Made by a program: the position numbers and the translations under genes. 9,488 bases of DNA from Mycobacterium sp. (GTDB lineage Bacteria > Actinomycetota > Actinomycetes > Mycobacteriales > Mycobacteriaceae). Numbering within the stretch: position 1 is the stretch's first letter; the number at the start of each line of letters is the position of its first letter. Below the pieces are notes generated by a model, which worked only from the letters and a program-made list of their open reading frames with translations, did no database searches and had not been told where the DNA came from. Of this stretch, positions 1-6,669 are shown one piece after another. The stretch spans positions 1 through 9,488 of the forward strand of contig JAFAQO010000004.1 in NCBI GenBank assembly GCA_019246375.1. Reading direction: 5' to 3'.

Positions 1-31
1 CCGGGCTCAAAAGGATCGCCCGCCTCCTCCT

Positions 32-50
32 CGGGTCGTTGCACGACCCG
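32..50. repeat. Short perfect inverted repeat upstream of the DAG-kinase-like gene
   Basis: Arms CGGGTCGT (32-39) and ACGACCCG (43-50) are perfect 8-bp inverted repeats around a 3-nt centre, ending 29 bp before the ATG at 80. No T-run follows, so it does not look like a classical terminator. It could be an operator, a short RNA hairpin in the leader, or chance in GC-rich DNA. Nothing else is recognisable in bases 1-79. Confidence 0.35.
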
Positions 51-79
51 CATCGTCACCGGGCTTAAGCTCATGCGTC

Positions 80-1054
80 ATGCGTGCCGTGCTGATCGTC
101 AACCCCACCGCTTCCTCTACCACCCCGGCCGGGCGCGACCTGCTGGCACATGCGCTCAAGAGCCGCCTCCGCCTGGCCATCGCGCACACCACACATCGCG
201 GTCATGCAGGCAAAATCGCGCAGGCGGCCGCCGAGGACGGGGTCGATTTGATCGTCGTGCACGGCGGCGACGGCACAGTGAGCAACGTGGTCAACGGCTT
301 GCTCGGCCGACCGGGTCAGTTGCCGACCGGCCACGTCCCGGCGGTAGCGATAGTGCCGGGTGGCTCGGCGAACGTTTTGGCACGCCAACTGGGGATTTCA
401 CCGGACCCGATCGTCGCGACCAATCAACTCATCGGACTTCTCGACAAGTACGGACACCAGCAGAAGTGGCGCCGGATCGGAGTGATCGACTGCGGTGAGC
501 GGTGGGCCGTGCTCAACGCCGGGATGGGCGTCGATGCCGAAGCGGTGGCCGCGGTGGAGGAGAAACGGGCGAAAGGCGTCAAAGTCACGCCCGCCCGCTA
601 TGTCCGCGCGGCGACACGCGCGACGATTGCCTACTCCCGCCGCGAACCGCGGCTGACGGTGCACATACCCGGTCGCGAGCCGATCGAGGGGGTGCATTTC
701 GTCTTCGTGTCGAACTCCTCCCCGTGGACCTACGCCAACAACCGGCCGTTGTACACCAACCCCGGGTGCCGCTTCGAATCGGGCTTGGGAGTGTTCGCCC
801 TCACCGAGCTGAAGGTGGTGCCCTCGCTGCTGCTGGTCCGCCAGATGTTCGCAAAACGGCCGAAACTCGAGGCGAAACAACTTGTTCGTGATGACGACGC
901 GGCTTGTCTGCGCGTCACCTGCGCAGGCCCGCCGATGGCTAGCCAGTTCGACGGCGACTACCTCGGCGTGCGCGAACTGATGACATACCGCGCCGTTCCC
1001 AACGCGCTGTGCGTCGTCGCACCACCCGCAAAAACACCCTATGAGCTGCGCTGA
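80..1054 (+). CDS. Diacylglycerol kinase family (DAGK_cat) lipid/sphingosine kinase-like protein
   Basis: This 324-residue protein has the DAGK catalytic-domain layout. An N-terminal strand, VLIVNPTAS (about 4-12), leads to the nucleotide-binding GGDGT motif at 62-66 and the PGGSANVLAR motif at 93-102. A C-terminal beta-sandwich part carries DGD (291-293), which matches the conserved DG(D/E) catalytic region. The family phosphorylates diacylglycerol, sphingoid bases or related lipids with ATP; the substrate here cannot be read from sequence. It corresponds in position and length to M. tuberculosis Rv3218. No signal peptide or membrane segment is seen, so it is probably cytosolic or membrane-peripheral. 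The ATG at 80 was chosen because it begins the conserved MRAVLIVNP strand; the ATG at 73 is in another frame. The ribosome-binding site is weak. It is followed by 247 bp of whiB1 upstream region. Confidence 0.88.
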   Translation: MRAVLIVNPTASSTTPAGRDLLAHALKSRLRLAIAHTTHRGHAGKIAQAAAEDGVDLIVVHGGDGTVSNVVNGLLGRPGQLPTGHVPAVAIVPGGSANVLARQLGISPDPIVATNQLIGLLDKYGHQQKWRRIGVIDCGERWAVLNAGMGVDAEAVAAVEEKRAKGVKVTPARYVRAATRATIAYSRREPRLTVHIPGREPIEGVHFVFVSNSSPWTYANNRPLYTNPGCRFESGLGVFALTELKVVPSLLLVRQMFAKRPKLEAKQLVRDDDAACLRVTCAGPPMASQFDGDYLGVRELMTYRAVPNALCVVAPPAKTPYELR

Positions 1055-1137
1055 TCGACCACCACTGGCCGACCTCACGGGGCAAGTCCGCACATAATGT
1101 AGTAGAAATGGTTAAGGGATTGATAACGGATCGCCAA

Positions 1138-1153
1138 AGTGAGATAGCCCACG
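1138..1153 (+). promoter_or_regulatory. CRP (Rv3676-type) binding site upstream of whiB1
   Basis: AGTGAGATAGCCCACG is an imperfect palindrome of the CRP/FNR type (GTGA-N6-CCAC core). In M. tuberculosis the cAMP receptor protein Rv3676 binds such a site upstream of whiB1, centred near -58.5. Here the centre (1145/1146) lies 58-59 bp upstream of the start inferred from the TTGACA promoter at 1169. Activation by cAMP-CRP is therefore likely. The M. tuberculosis promoter has a second, weaker CRP site nearer the -35; I cannot define it confidently here. Confidence 0.7.
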
Positions 1154-1168
1154 CGCGAAATCACGCTA

Positions 1169-1206
1169 TTGACATCCGTTGAGCCTGTGAAACGATCGAA
1201 AGATCG
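1169..1206 (+). promoter_or_regulatory. whiB1 promoter (-35 TTGACA, -10 AACGAT) with inverted repeat over the start region
   Basis: TTGACA (1169-1174) is a perfect -35. After 16 bp comes AACGAT (1191-1196), an acceptable mycobacterial -10, which predicts a transcript start near 1203-1204 and a leader of about 98 nt. A perfect inverted repeat, CGATC-GAAA-GATCG (1193-1206), covers the -10 and start point. It could be bound by a repressor; apo-WhiB1 is reported to bind its own promoter region in M. tuberculosis. The promoter is well supported; a role for the inverted repeat is inference. Confidence 0.6.
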
Positions 1207-1301
1207 CACGCAACCGCGCGGAAACATTTTGGTGCACGCGTTAACAGCCGAAGAAAATTGCCCGTGCGCCCTGCTGCGCACACAGTGAGGAGTAACGACG
1301 T

Positions 1302-1556
1302 ATGGATTGGCGCCACAAGGCCGTCTGTCGCGACGAGGACCCGGAACTGTTCTTCCCGGTGGGAAACAGCGGGCCGGCGCTCGCACAGATCGCTGACGCG
1401 AAACTGGTCTGTAATCGCTGCCCGGTGACCACAGAGTGCCTCGCCTGGGCGCTGAACACCGGCCAGGACTCCGGCGTGTGGGGCGGAATGAGCGAAGACG
1501 AGCGGCGTGCACTCAAGCGCCGCAACGCCCGCACGAAAGCACGCACCGGAGTCTGA
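1302..1556 (+). CDS. whiB1: WhiB1, essential Fe-S cluster transcriptional regulator
   Basis: This 84-residue protein is, as far as I can recall, almost identical to M. tuberculosis WhiB1 (Rv3219). Four cysteines, C9, C37, C40 and C46 (C-X27-C-X2-C-X5-C), ligate a [4Fe-4S] cluster. The Wbl turn GVWGG is at 58-62, followed by a basic C-terminal tail (about 69-81, RALKRRNARTKAR) that contacts DNA. In M. tuberculosis WhiB1 is essential, binds region 4 of SigA, and its cluster reacts with nitric oxide to switch DNA binding. The start is fixed by GAGGAG (1287-1292) nine bases before the ATG and by full-length match to the family. It is a single-gene unit, closed by the terminator at 1574-1603 and driven by the CRP-linked promoter upstream. 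Confidence 0.98.
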   Translation: MDWRHKAVCRDEDPELFFPVGNSGPALAQIADAKLVCNRCPVTTECLAWALNTGQDSGVWGGMSEDERRALKRRNARTKARTGV

Positions 1557-1573
1557 CCGAAGCTTCGCCAGTA

Positions 1574-1603
1574 TTGCGGCCCCGACAACTGTCGGGGCCG
1601 CAA
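1574..1603. terminator. Hairpin terminator between convergent whiB1 and pdtaS
   Basis: TTGCGGCCCCGAC (1574-1586) and its exact reverse complement (1591-1603) form a 13-bp GC-rich stem with an AACT loop. It starts 17 nt after the whiB1 stop and lies 24 nt beyond the pdtaS stop on the other strand. No U-tract follows on either strand, which is common for mycobacterial terminators. It can serve both convergent genes. Confidence 0.85.
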
Positions 1604-1627
1604 CCGTGCTATGGCCGCGAAAGCGCA

Positions 1628-3127
1628 TCACTGCGACAACCGGGCGCGCCGACCGATCGGCACTCGCAGCACCACATCGGTACCGCCGGCAGCGGCGTCC
1701 TGCATACGCAGCGACCCGTCCAGCTCCGCCGACACCAGGGTGCGCACGATCTGTAGACCCAGCCGATCCGACGCGTCGAGGCTGAATCCGGCGGGTAGGC
1801 CGCGGCCGTTGTCGTGTACCACCACGTCGAGCCAGCGGGCTGACCGCTCGGCGCGGATCGTCACGGAGCCGTATTGAAGCGTCGGTTCGAAAGCATGCTC
1901 AATGGCGTTCTGCACGAGTTCGGTGATCACCATGATCAAGGCCGTCGCGCGGTCGGAATCCAGCACGCCGAGCGCACCGACTCGGTTGATCCTTATCGGC
2001 GTATCCACCGTCGCCACATCGTTCATGATCGGCAGGATCCGGTCGATCACCTCGTCGAGGTTGACCTCCTCGTTCACCGACATTGACAGCGCGTCGTGAA
2101 CCAAGGCGATCGACGACACTCGACGCACCGACTCGATCAGAGCCTCCCGCCCTTCAGCGTTGGCCGTCCGCCGGGCCTGTAGCCGCAGCAGCGCCGCCAC
2201 GGTCTGCAGGTTGTTCTTGACGCGGTGATGGATCTCCCGGATCGTCGCGTCCTTGGACATCAGGGCGCGGTCCCGTCGCTTCACCTCGGTGACGTCGCGG
2301 ATCAGCACCGCGGCCCCGGCCGCCCGGCCACGCACGACCAACGGCAGCGTCCTCAGCAGCACCGCGGCGCCACCCGCGTCGACCTCCATCCGCATGCTCG
2401 ATCCACCGGCCAGCAAGGCGCTCACATGTTCGGCCAACTCCTGCGCCTCGAACGGGTCCGAGATCAGTGGGCGAGTGACCTCGATGAGGTTATGGCCCGC
2501 CAGTTCGGACGTCAGGCCCATCCGGTGGTAAGCCGACAGCGCGTTCGGACTGGCGTAGGACACCACACCGTCGTCACCCAGGCGGATGAAGCCGTCGCCC
2601 GCGCGCGGGCTCGAGCGTGACATCGCCACGTCCCCGACGTTGGGAAAGGTGCCTTCCGACAGCATGTGGACGAGGTCCGCGGCGCAGTCCAGATAAGCCA
2701 TCTCCAGCGGACTGGACTTGCGGTTGGCTGCCAGCGCGGTTTGATGCGTTAGCACAGCCACTACCCGCTCGCCGTACCGCACTGGCACCGCTTCCACGTT
2801 CAAGCCCGTTTGCGGCCACGAAAACTGTTGGACCGCACCACTTTCCCGCCCGATGATGCCTGAGCTGAACGCCGCGGCGATCAGCGGCATATCTTCGGCG
2901 GATAAAACGGTGCCGACCGCATCTCGCATCAGAACCGTCGGCGCAGTATTGGGTCGGCATTGCGCCACACATACCAGCGCACCGTCGTCGCGGCGGACCC
3001 ACATCAGGTAATCGGCGAACGAGAGGTCGGCCAGTAGCTGCCACTCGCCGACCACCGCATGTAGGTGCTCGACGGCGTCGCCGGGCAATACGGTGTGTTC
3101 GGCGAGCAGGTCACCGAGGGTTGACAT
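1628..3127 (-). CDS. pdtaS: PdtaS, cytosolic sensor histidine kinase of the PdtaS-PdtaR system
   Basis: The 499-residue protein matches M. tuberculosis PdtaS (Rv3220c, about 501 residues). In order it has a GAF-like N-terminal sensor (about 10-160), a PAS domain (about 175-285), a HisKA_2 dimerisation/phosphoacceptor helix with HHRVKNNLQT at 300-309 (one of H300/H301 is phosphorylated; I favour H301 as the equivalent of H303) and an HATPase domain. The HATPase N-box is ELVQNAIEHAF (403-413), G1 is DNGRGLP (439-445) and G2 is around RLGLQIV (455-461). No membrane segment is present. The family signals to PdtaR, an unlinked ANTAR RNA-binding response regulator acting by antitermination; NO, copper and c-di-GMP have been reported as inputs. 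The ATG at 3127 has GGAAG six bases upstream. It lies 49 bp downstream of TB7.3 and is probably co-transcribed with it. Confidence 0.96.
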   Translation of the reverse strand: MSTLGDLLAEHTVLPGDAVEHLHAVVGEWQLLADLSFADYLMWVRRDDGALVCVAQCRPNTAPTVLMRDAVGTVLSAEDMPLIAAAFSSGIIGRESGAVQQFSWPQTGLNVEAVPVRYGERVVAVLTHQTALAANRKSSPLEMAYLDCAADLVHMLSEGTFPNVGDVAMSRSSPRAGDGFIRLGDDGVVSYASPNALSAYHRMGLTSELAGHNLIEVTRPLISDPFEAQELAEHVSALLAGGSSMRMEVDAGGAAVLLRTLPLVVRGRAAGAAVLIRDVTEVKRRDRALMSKDATIREIHHRVKNNLQTVAALLRLQARRTANAEGREALIESVRRVSSIALVHDALSMSVNEEVNLDEVIDRILPIMNDVATVDTPIRINRVGALGVLDSDRATALIMVITELVQNAIEHAFEPTLQYGSVTIRAERSARWLDVVVHDNGRGLPAGFSLDASDRLGLQIVRTLVSAELDGSLRMQDAAAGGTDVVLRVPIGRRARLSQ

Positions 3128-3176
3128 GAGTTACTTCCGGGTTGCAGCGGGCCGGCTGGTACAAGCGCGGTAACGG

Positions 3177-3392
3177 TCAGCTGATCACGGCGATGAGATC
3201 GCCCGCCTGGATGACATCTCCCACCGATACGCTTACTTTGCTAATTGTGCCCGCGACTTCGGCTAAGACCGGAATCTCCATCTTCATCGACTCGAGTAGC
3301 ACGACGGTGTCACCCTCGTCGATCTGATCGCCCTCGCTGACGACGACTTCGAGCACGCTGGCTACGATCTCGGCCCGAACATCCTCGGCCAT
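3177..3392 (-). CDS. TB7.3: Biotinylated/biotin-lipoyl attachment protein TB7.3
   Basis: This 71-residue protein is a stand-alone biotinyl/lipoyl-attachment domain, corresponding to M. tuberculosis TB7.3 (Rv3221c, 71 residues). The attachment motif ESMKM is at 34-38, making K37 the biotin-accepting lysine; the protein ends in VGDVIQAGDLIAVIS, a typical hammerhead half. Such small proteins may act as carboxyl carriers for acyl-CoA carboxylases, but no partner is encoded here. The open frame extends upstream to 3521, but the extension resembles nothing and has poor codon use. The ATG at 3392 is chosen for family length and because GGGG (3401-3398) sits five bases upstream; the adjacent ATG at 3395 is too close to it. 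It is first in a likely TB7.3-pdtaS operon. Confidence 0.95.
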   Translation of the reverse strand: MAEDVRAEIVASVLEVVVSEGDQIDEGDTVVLLESMKMEIPVLAEVAGTISKVSVSVGDVIQAGDLIAVIS

Positions 3393-3407
3393 CATCACCC
3401 CGTTCAT

Positions 3408-3433
3408 CACCCAGGCGGTGTTTGCGCAATTCC
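3408..3433 (-). promoter_or_regulatory. Weak SigH-like promoter match before TB7.3
   Basis: On the minus strand GGAAT (3433-3429) is followed after exactly 18 bp by GTG (3410-3408). The SigH/SigR consensus is GGAAT-N18/19-GTT, so this has one mismatch. It would start transcription about ten bases before the TB7.3 ATG. The GTG at the -10 and the very short leader make it doubtful. It is listed because sigH lies 1.4 kb away. Confidence 0.2.
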
Positions 3434-3505
3434 GTCGCTCCATCGAACCACAACCGGCCGTCCATGGTGCGTCAGCCGTACCGGCGCCCGGCGGGAGTCG
3501 CCTTA

Positions 3506-3537
3506 AATAAGCGAATCGCAAGATTAATAAGCAAATC
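3506..3537. repeat. Pair of 12-bp direct repeats spaced 20 bp in the AT-rich TB7.3/PGYP-gene spacer
   Basis: AATAAGCGAATC (3506-3517) and AATAAGCAAATC (3526-3537) differ at one base and start exactly 20 bp apart, about two helical turns. They sit in the most AT-rich stretch of the window (about 3502-3545), between the divergent TB7.3 and PGYP-repeat genes. The arrangement suits a DNA-binding protein occupying two sites on one face of the helix. The repeat is directly visible; a regulatory role is inferred. Confidence 0.45.
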
Positions 3538-3581
3538 TATAGAGTTCGTTCCGTGATCGTGTCGTGTTCCTAATGTGATTC

Positions 3582-3610
3582 TTGACGACCAGTGTTGCAA
3601 AAGTGATTTA
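3582..3610 (+). promoter_or_regulatory. Possible promoter for the PGYP-repeat gene
   Basis: TTGACG (3582-3587) is a good -35 and is followed after 17 bp by GATTTA (3605-3610), a poor -10. Transcription would begin near 3616-3618. That would exclude the GTG at 3612 as the start and favour the TTG at 3660. Confidence 0.3.
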
Positions 3611-3659
3611 AGTGTCCGAAGAAAGCCGTGGTGCCGAAGCGGAGTTAGGAGTTATTCCC

Positions 3660-4328
3660 TTGTACGCGAACATCTTTGCGAGTCCGAAGATTCGCCGGCC
3701 GGTGGCTCGAGCAACGGTTGGGGTAGGTCTCGCGCTGGGCGCGTTCGGCCCAATCGGATTGGGTGCCGGCGTCGCCGCGGCTGCTCCGCAGCAACCTGTG
3801 CTTATCGACGATCCTGCGCCTGCGCCCGCTCCTCCTGCGCCAGTTGGTCCGTCGCCGGTCGACGTGGCCAATGCGTTTCTCAGACCGCTCAATTCGTTCC
3901 TGAATTCCCTGGTATCGGGCGGCGGGTCGTCGACGCCCGGAACTTCTGATCCCGGCTCGCTATACCCGGCGTCGCCGGGCTATCCCAGCTCGGTAGTGCC
4001 CGGGCAGAGCCCGACTGTGCCGGGCTACCCGAGCGATGTATCGCCCGGGCAGGCGCCGGTTTCGTCGGGTTATCCGAGTTCCGTGCCGCCGGGCTATCCG
4101 CCCTCCGTAGCACCGGGCTACCCGAGCAACGTGCCGCCGGGCTATCCCACCTCCGTAGCACCGGGCTACCCGAGCAACGCGTCGCCGGGCTATCCGAGCA
4201 ACGCGACACCGGGCTATCCGGTGACGCCCGGGTATCCCAATCCGGTGTCGCCGGGCTATCCCAGCACCGCGTCATCAGATGGTCGGACCACCGCACCGGT
4301 CCCCGGCCGGACCGTCCCGCTGGCGTAG
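3660..4328 (+). CDS. Secreted proline-rich protein with PGYP octapeptide repeats
   Basis: I do not recognise a named family. From the TTG at 3660 the protein has 222 residues. It begins with a basic N-region (MYANIFASPKIRRPVAR), a hydrophobic stretch (18-42) ending in AAAA, and probable Sec cleavage near 42/43. A Pro/Ala-rich linker (about 43-64) and a possible amphipathic helix (about 65-85, SPVDVANAFLRPLNSFLNSL) follow. Residues 106-203 hold 13 roughly eight-residue units, mostly PGYPSxxx. The tail is Ser/Thr/Pro-rich, with no membrane anchor, LPxTG or cysteine. The start was chosen for AGGAG (3647-3651) eight bases upstream and because it gives a normal signal peptide; an in-frame GTG at 3612 would add 16 residues without a clear SD. 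A cell-envelope or matrix role is inference. Codon third positions are less GC-rich than in neighbouring genes. It divides the TB7.3-pdtaS and sigH-rshA units and is on the opposite strand to both. Confidence 0.8.
   Translation: MYANIFASPKIRRPVARATVGVGLALGAFGPIGLGAGVAAAAPQQPVLIDDPAPAPAPPAPVGPSPVDVANAFLRPLNSFLNSLVSGGGSSTPGTSDPGSLYPASPGYPSSVVPGQSPTVPGYPSDVSPGQAPVSSGYPSSVPPGYPPSVAPGYPSNVPPGYPTSVAPGYPSNASPGYPSNATPGYPVTPGYPNPVSPGYPSTASSDGRTTAPVPGRTVPLA
3975..4268 (+). repeat. Tandem 24-bp coding repeats (PGYP units) with a recent 48-bp duplication
   Basis: Thirteen units of about 24 bp encode PGYP or PGQ followed by a four-residue spacer; there are ten PGYP, one SGYP and two PGQ units. Starts are mostly 8 residues apart, with intervals of 7 among the first units and one of 6 near the end. 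The 48-bp segments 4083-4130 and 4131-4178 are adjacent and differ at two bases only, which indicates recent slippage or unequal recombination. Copy number is likely to vary between strains. Confidence 0.9.
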
Positions 4329-4400
4329 GGCCCGTGGTGTGGCATAACGCGGTCCGCGTAAGAGACTGGCCTGCCGCTATACCTGCAAGGAGGATCAGTC

Positions 4401-4475
4401 ATGGCCAAGCGTGGCCGTAAGAAGCGCGACCGCAAGCACAGCAAAGCCAACCACGGCAAGCGCCCTAACTCTTAA
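4401..4475 (+). CDS. 50S ribosomal protein bL37 (24 residues)
   Basis: The 24-codon frame encodes MAKRGRKKRDRKHSKANHGK followed by RPNS. Thirteen of 24 residues are Lys, Arg or His, as expected of an rRNA-buried peptide. It matches the actinobacterial protein bL37, first found in cryo-EM structures of the M. smegmatis 50S subunit. AAGGAGGA (4387-4394) lies six bases before the ATG and is the strongest Shine-Dalgarno in the window. It starts 72 bp after the PGYP gene and ends 32 bp before the convergent rshA stop. A TATACC at 4378 is too close to serve as its -10; CATAAC at 4343-4348 is a possible -10 without a good -35. It may be read through from the PGYP gene. Its small size means it is often missed by gene callers. 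Confidence 0.9.
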   Translation: MAKRGRKKRDRKHSKANHGKRPNS

Positions 4476-4507
4476 CAGGCAATGGAGCTTCTCACGACCA
4501 ATCGGAC

Positions 4508-4831
4508 CTACGACGGCCAAGAGGTCTGACTGCGGATGATCGTGGTCCGGCGGATCTCCAGCCGTACCCGCTCGCGCAGATGGTCGGGGGCTTTCTCGCC
4601 GCTGCATTTGGTGGCGATCAATGCCTTGATCCGCTCTTCGAGTCCGTAATGCCGCAGGCATCCGGGGCACGCCTCGAGGTGCTTGCGCAGCTTTTCTCGA
4701 GTCTCCGCAGTGCATTCTCCGTCGAGCAGAGTCCATACCTCCGCGATTACTTCTGCGCAGTCGGCCTTGGCGTGCGACTCGTGGCTGTCGGCGGCGCCGG
4801 ACGACCCGAAAGAGCAGGAAAACTCGGTCAC
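4508..4831 (-). CDS. rshA: RshA, redox-sensitive zinc-associated anti-sigma factor for SigH
   Basis: This 107-residue protein matches M. tuberculosis RshA (Rv3221A, 101 residues) except for its N-terminus. The ZAS-type anti-sigma motif H51-X3-C55-X2-C58 (HLEACPGC) is intact, with further cysteines at C25, C40 and C76. RshA holds SigH inactive when reduced; oxidation of the cysteines releases SigH. T96 lies in RRTTII and corresponds to the T94 reported as a PknB phosphorylation site. The GTG start at 4831 has GGAGG (4843-4839) seven bases upstream. The start overlaps the sigH stop as GTGA (4831-4828), which should couple translation and keep sigma and anti-sigma near equal amounts. The first 24 residues (Ser/His/Ala-rich) diverge from M. 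tuberculosis, as is usual for this family. Confidence 0.95.
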   Translation of the reverse strand: MTEFSCSFGSSGAADSHESHAKADCAEVIAEVWTLLDGECTAETREKLRKHLEACPGCLRHYGLEERIKALIATKCSGEKAPDHLRERVRLEIRRTTIIRSQTSWPS

Positions 4832-5613
4832 GACGACACCTCCTCGGGCGCGTGCTCGCCGCGCAGGAAGCCACGCTCCTTGGCCACGTCGCTCAATAAG
4901 CCGCGTAGTTGCCGTCTGCCGCGGTGTAGCCGGGACATCACCGTCCCGATCGGCGTATCCATGATCTCGGCGATCTCCTTGTACGGGAAACCTTCGACGT
5001 CGGCGTAGTACACGGCCATCCGGAACTCTTCGGGCAACGCCTGCAGCGCTTCCTTGATTTCGGTGTCGGGCAGCGCCTCGAGGGCCTCCACCTCGGCCGA
5101 GCGCAATCCGGTGGAAGAATGCTCGGCGGTGGCGGCCAATTGCCAATCGGTGATCTCGTCGGTGGGGTACTGCGCCGGCTGCCGCTGCTTTTTGCGGTAG
5201 CTGTTGATGTAGGTATTGGTCAGAATGCGGTACAGCCAGGCTTTCAGGTTCGTGCCTTCGCGGAAGGACCGAAAGCCGGCATACGCCTTCACCATCGTCT
5301 CTTGGAGCAAGTCTTCGGCGTCCGCCGGATTGCGCGTCATACGCAGCGCGCCGCCGTAGAGCTGATCAAGCAGTGGAATTGCATCGCGCTCGAAACGGGC
5401 CGTCAGCTGCTCGTCGGTCTCCTCCGGAACGGTGTTCGCAGAGGTTCTCGCAACGTCAGCCTTCTCCGACCCGGTCGCGCCAGCGGTGTCGGCCATTTTG
5501 ATTAACACAGTCCCTTCCGTCGCGGTGTCAGCAGAAGGGCCCGGTACCGACACCGAACGCTCCAGGCACCCGGCCAACTGCTCGTAGCCGAGGAGGCTCA
5601 TCGCCGCTGACAC
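4828..5613 (-). CDS. sigH: SigH, ECF sigma factor for oxidative and heat stress (with possible N-terminally extended form)
   Basis: SigH (SigR-like) directs transcription of thioredoxin and other disulfide- and heat-stress genes. From the GTG at 5613 the frame has 261 residues. Sigma region 2 is about 76-143 ([20 protein letters not shown], then [20 protein letters not shown]). Region 4 is about 187-238 ([20 protein letters not shown] plus HRGRRQLR). M. tuberculosis SigH (216 residues) begins at the equivalent of M40 (ATG at 5496; 222 residues here). The GTG at 5613 has AAGGGG six bases upstream, whereas the ATG at 5496 lacks a well-spaced SD; a GTG at 5508 is a third option. Codons 5-24 of the extension show the high GC3 of real coding sequence. 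The core is certain; which start dominates is open. The stop overlaps the rshA start. A candidate autoregulatory promoter lies at 5717-5745. Confidence 0.96.
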   Translation of the reverse strand: MSAAMSLLGYEQLAGCLERSVSVPGPSADTATEGTVLIKMADTAGATGSEKADVARTSANTVPEETDEQLTARFERDAIPLLDQLYGGALRMTRNPADAEDLLQETMVKAYAGFRSFREGTNLKAWLYRILTNTYINSYRKKQRQPAQYPTDEITDWQLAATAEHSSTGLRSAEVEALEALPDTEIKEALQALPEEFRMAVYYADVEGFPYKEIAEIMDTPIGTVMSRLHRGRRQLRGLLSDVAKERGFLRGEHAPEEVSS

Positions 5614-5716
5614 CAGACTCCCCTTCTTTCAATCTAAGGGCTGCGACCGACAGTGTCTTGTTCGATCTTGTCCGTTTCCGCGCGACCGCACGCCGCAGCT
5701 GGAGACTGCACCAGTC

Positions 5717-5745
5717 AACAGCATCGATCAGCTGGCTATTTCCGG
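5717..5745 (-). promoter_or_regulatory. Candidate SigH-dependent autoregulatory promoter of sigH
   Basis: On the minus strand CCGGAAAT (5745-5738) contains GGAAA (5743-5739), followed after 19 bp by GTT (5719-5717). This fits the SigH/SigR pattern GGAA-(N18-20)-GTT. sigH is autoregulated in mycobacteria. Transcription would start about 100 nt before the GTG at 5613, so this transcript could encode the extended SigH. The match is by eye only. Confidence 0.45.
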
Positions 5746-5808
5746 CCTGGTTTCGGCCGACCCGCGCCGCAAAACGGGCCGCTGCACGGACCGCAATAAG
5801 CCCGGCGT

Positions 5809-5820
5809 TAGTGTGACGCC
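5809..5820 (+). promoter_or_regulatory. Possible -10 for leaderless transcription of the SDR gene
   Basis: TAGTGT (5809-5814) fits the mycobacterial TANNNT -10 and lies six bases before the ATG at 5821. No Shine-Dalgarno is visible. The arrangement is typical of mycobacterial leaderless mRNAs, which begin at the A of the ATG. No clear -35 is seen. Confidence 0.4.

Positions 5821-6669
<849 letters not shown>

Noticed and set aside
398..1093. Minus-strand open frame of 231 residues opposite the DAG-kinase-like gene
   Set aside because: Antisense shadow of a gene with conserved GGDGT and PGGSAN motifs.
3393..3521. Upstream extension of the TB7.3 frame (43 further residues to an ATG at 3521)
   Set aside because: The extra sequence resembles nothing, TB7.3 proteins are 71 residues, and the SD fits the ATG at 3392.
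3749..3763. Inverted repeat CCCAATC-G-GATTGGG within the PGYP gene signal-peptide region
   Set aside because: It lies in coding sequence for Gly/Pro/Ile residues and has no promoter context; most likely chance.
3975..4268. CRISPR-like array
   Set aside because: The 24-bp periodic units are contiguous, in frame and encode PGYP; there are no unique spacers or cas genes.
4297..4314. Inverted repeat CGGTCC/GGACCG near the end of the PGYP gene, considered as a terminator
   Set aside because: Short 6-bp arms inside the coding sequence with no T-run; not convincing. The nearby palindrome ACGCGGTCCGCGT (4347-4359) is likewise too short to call.
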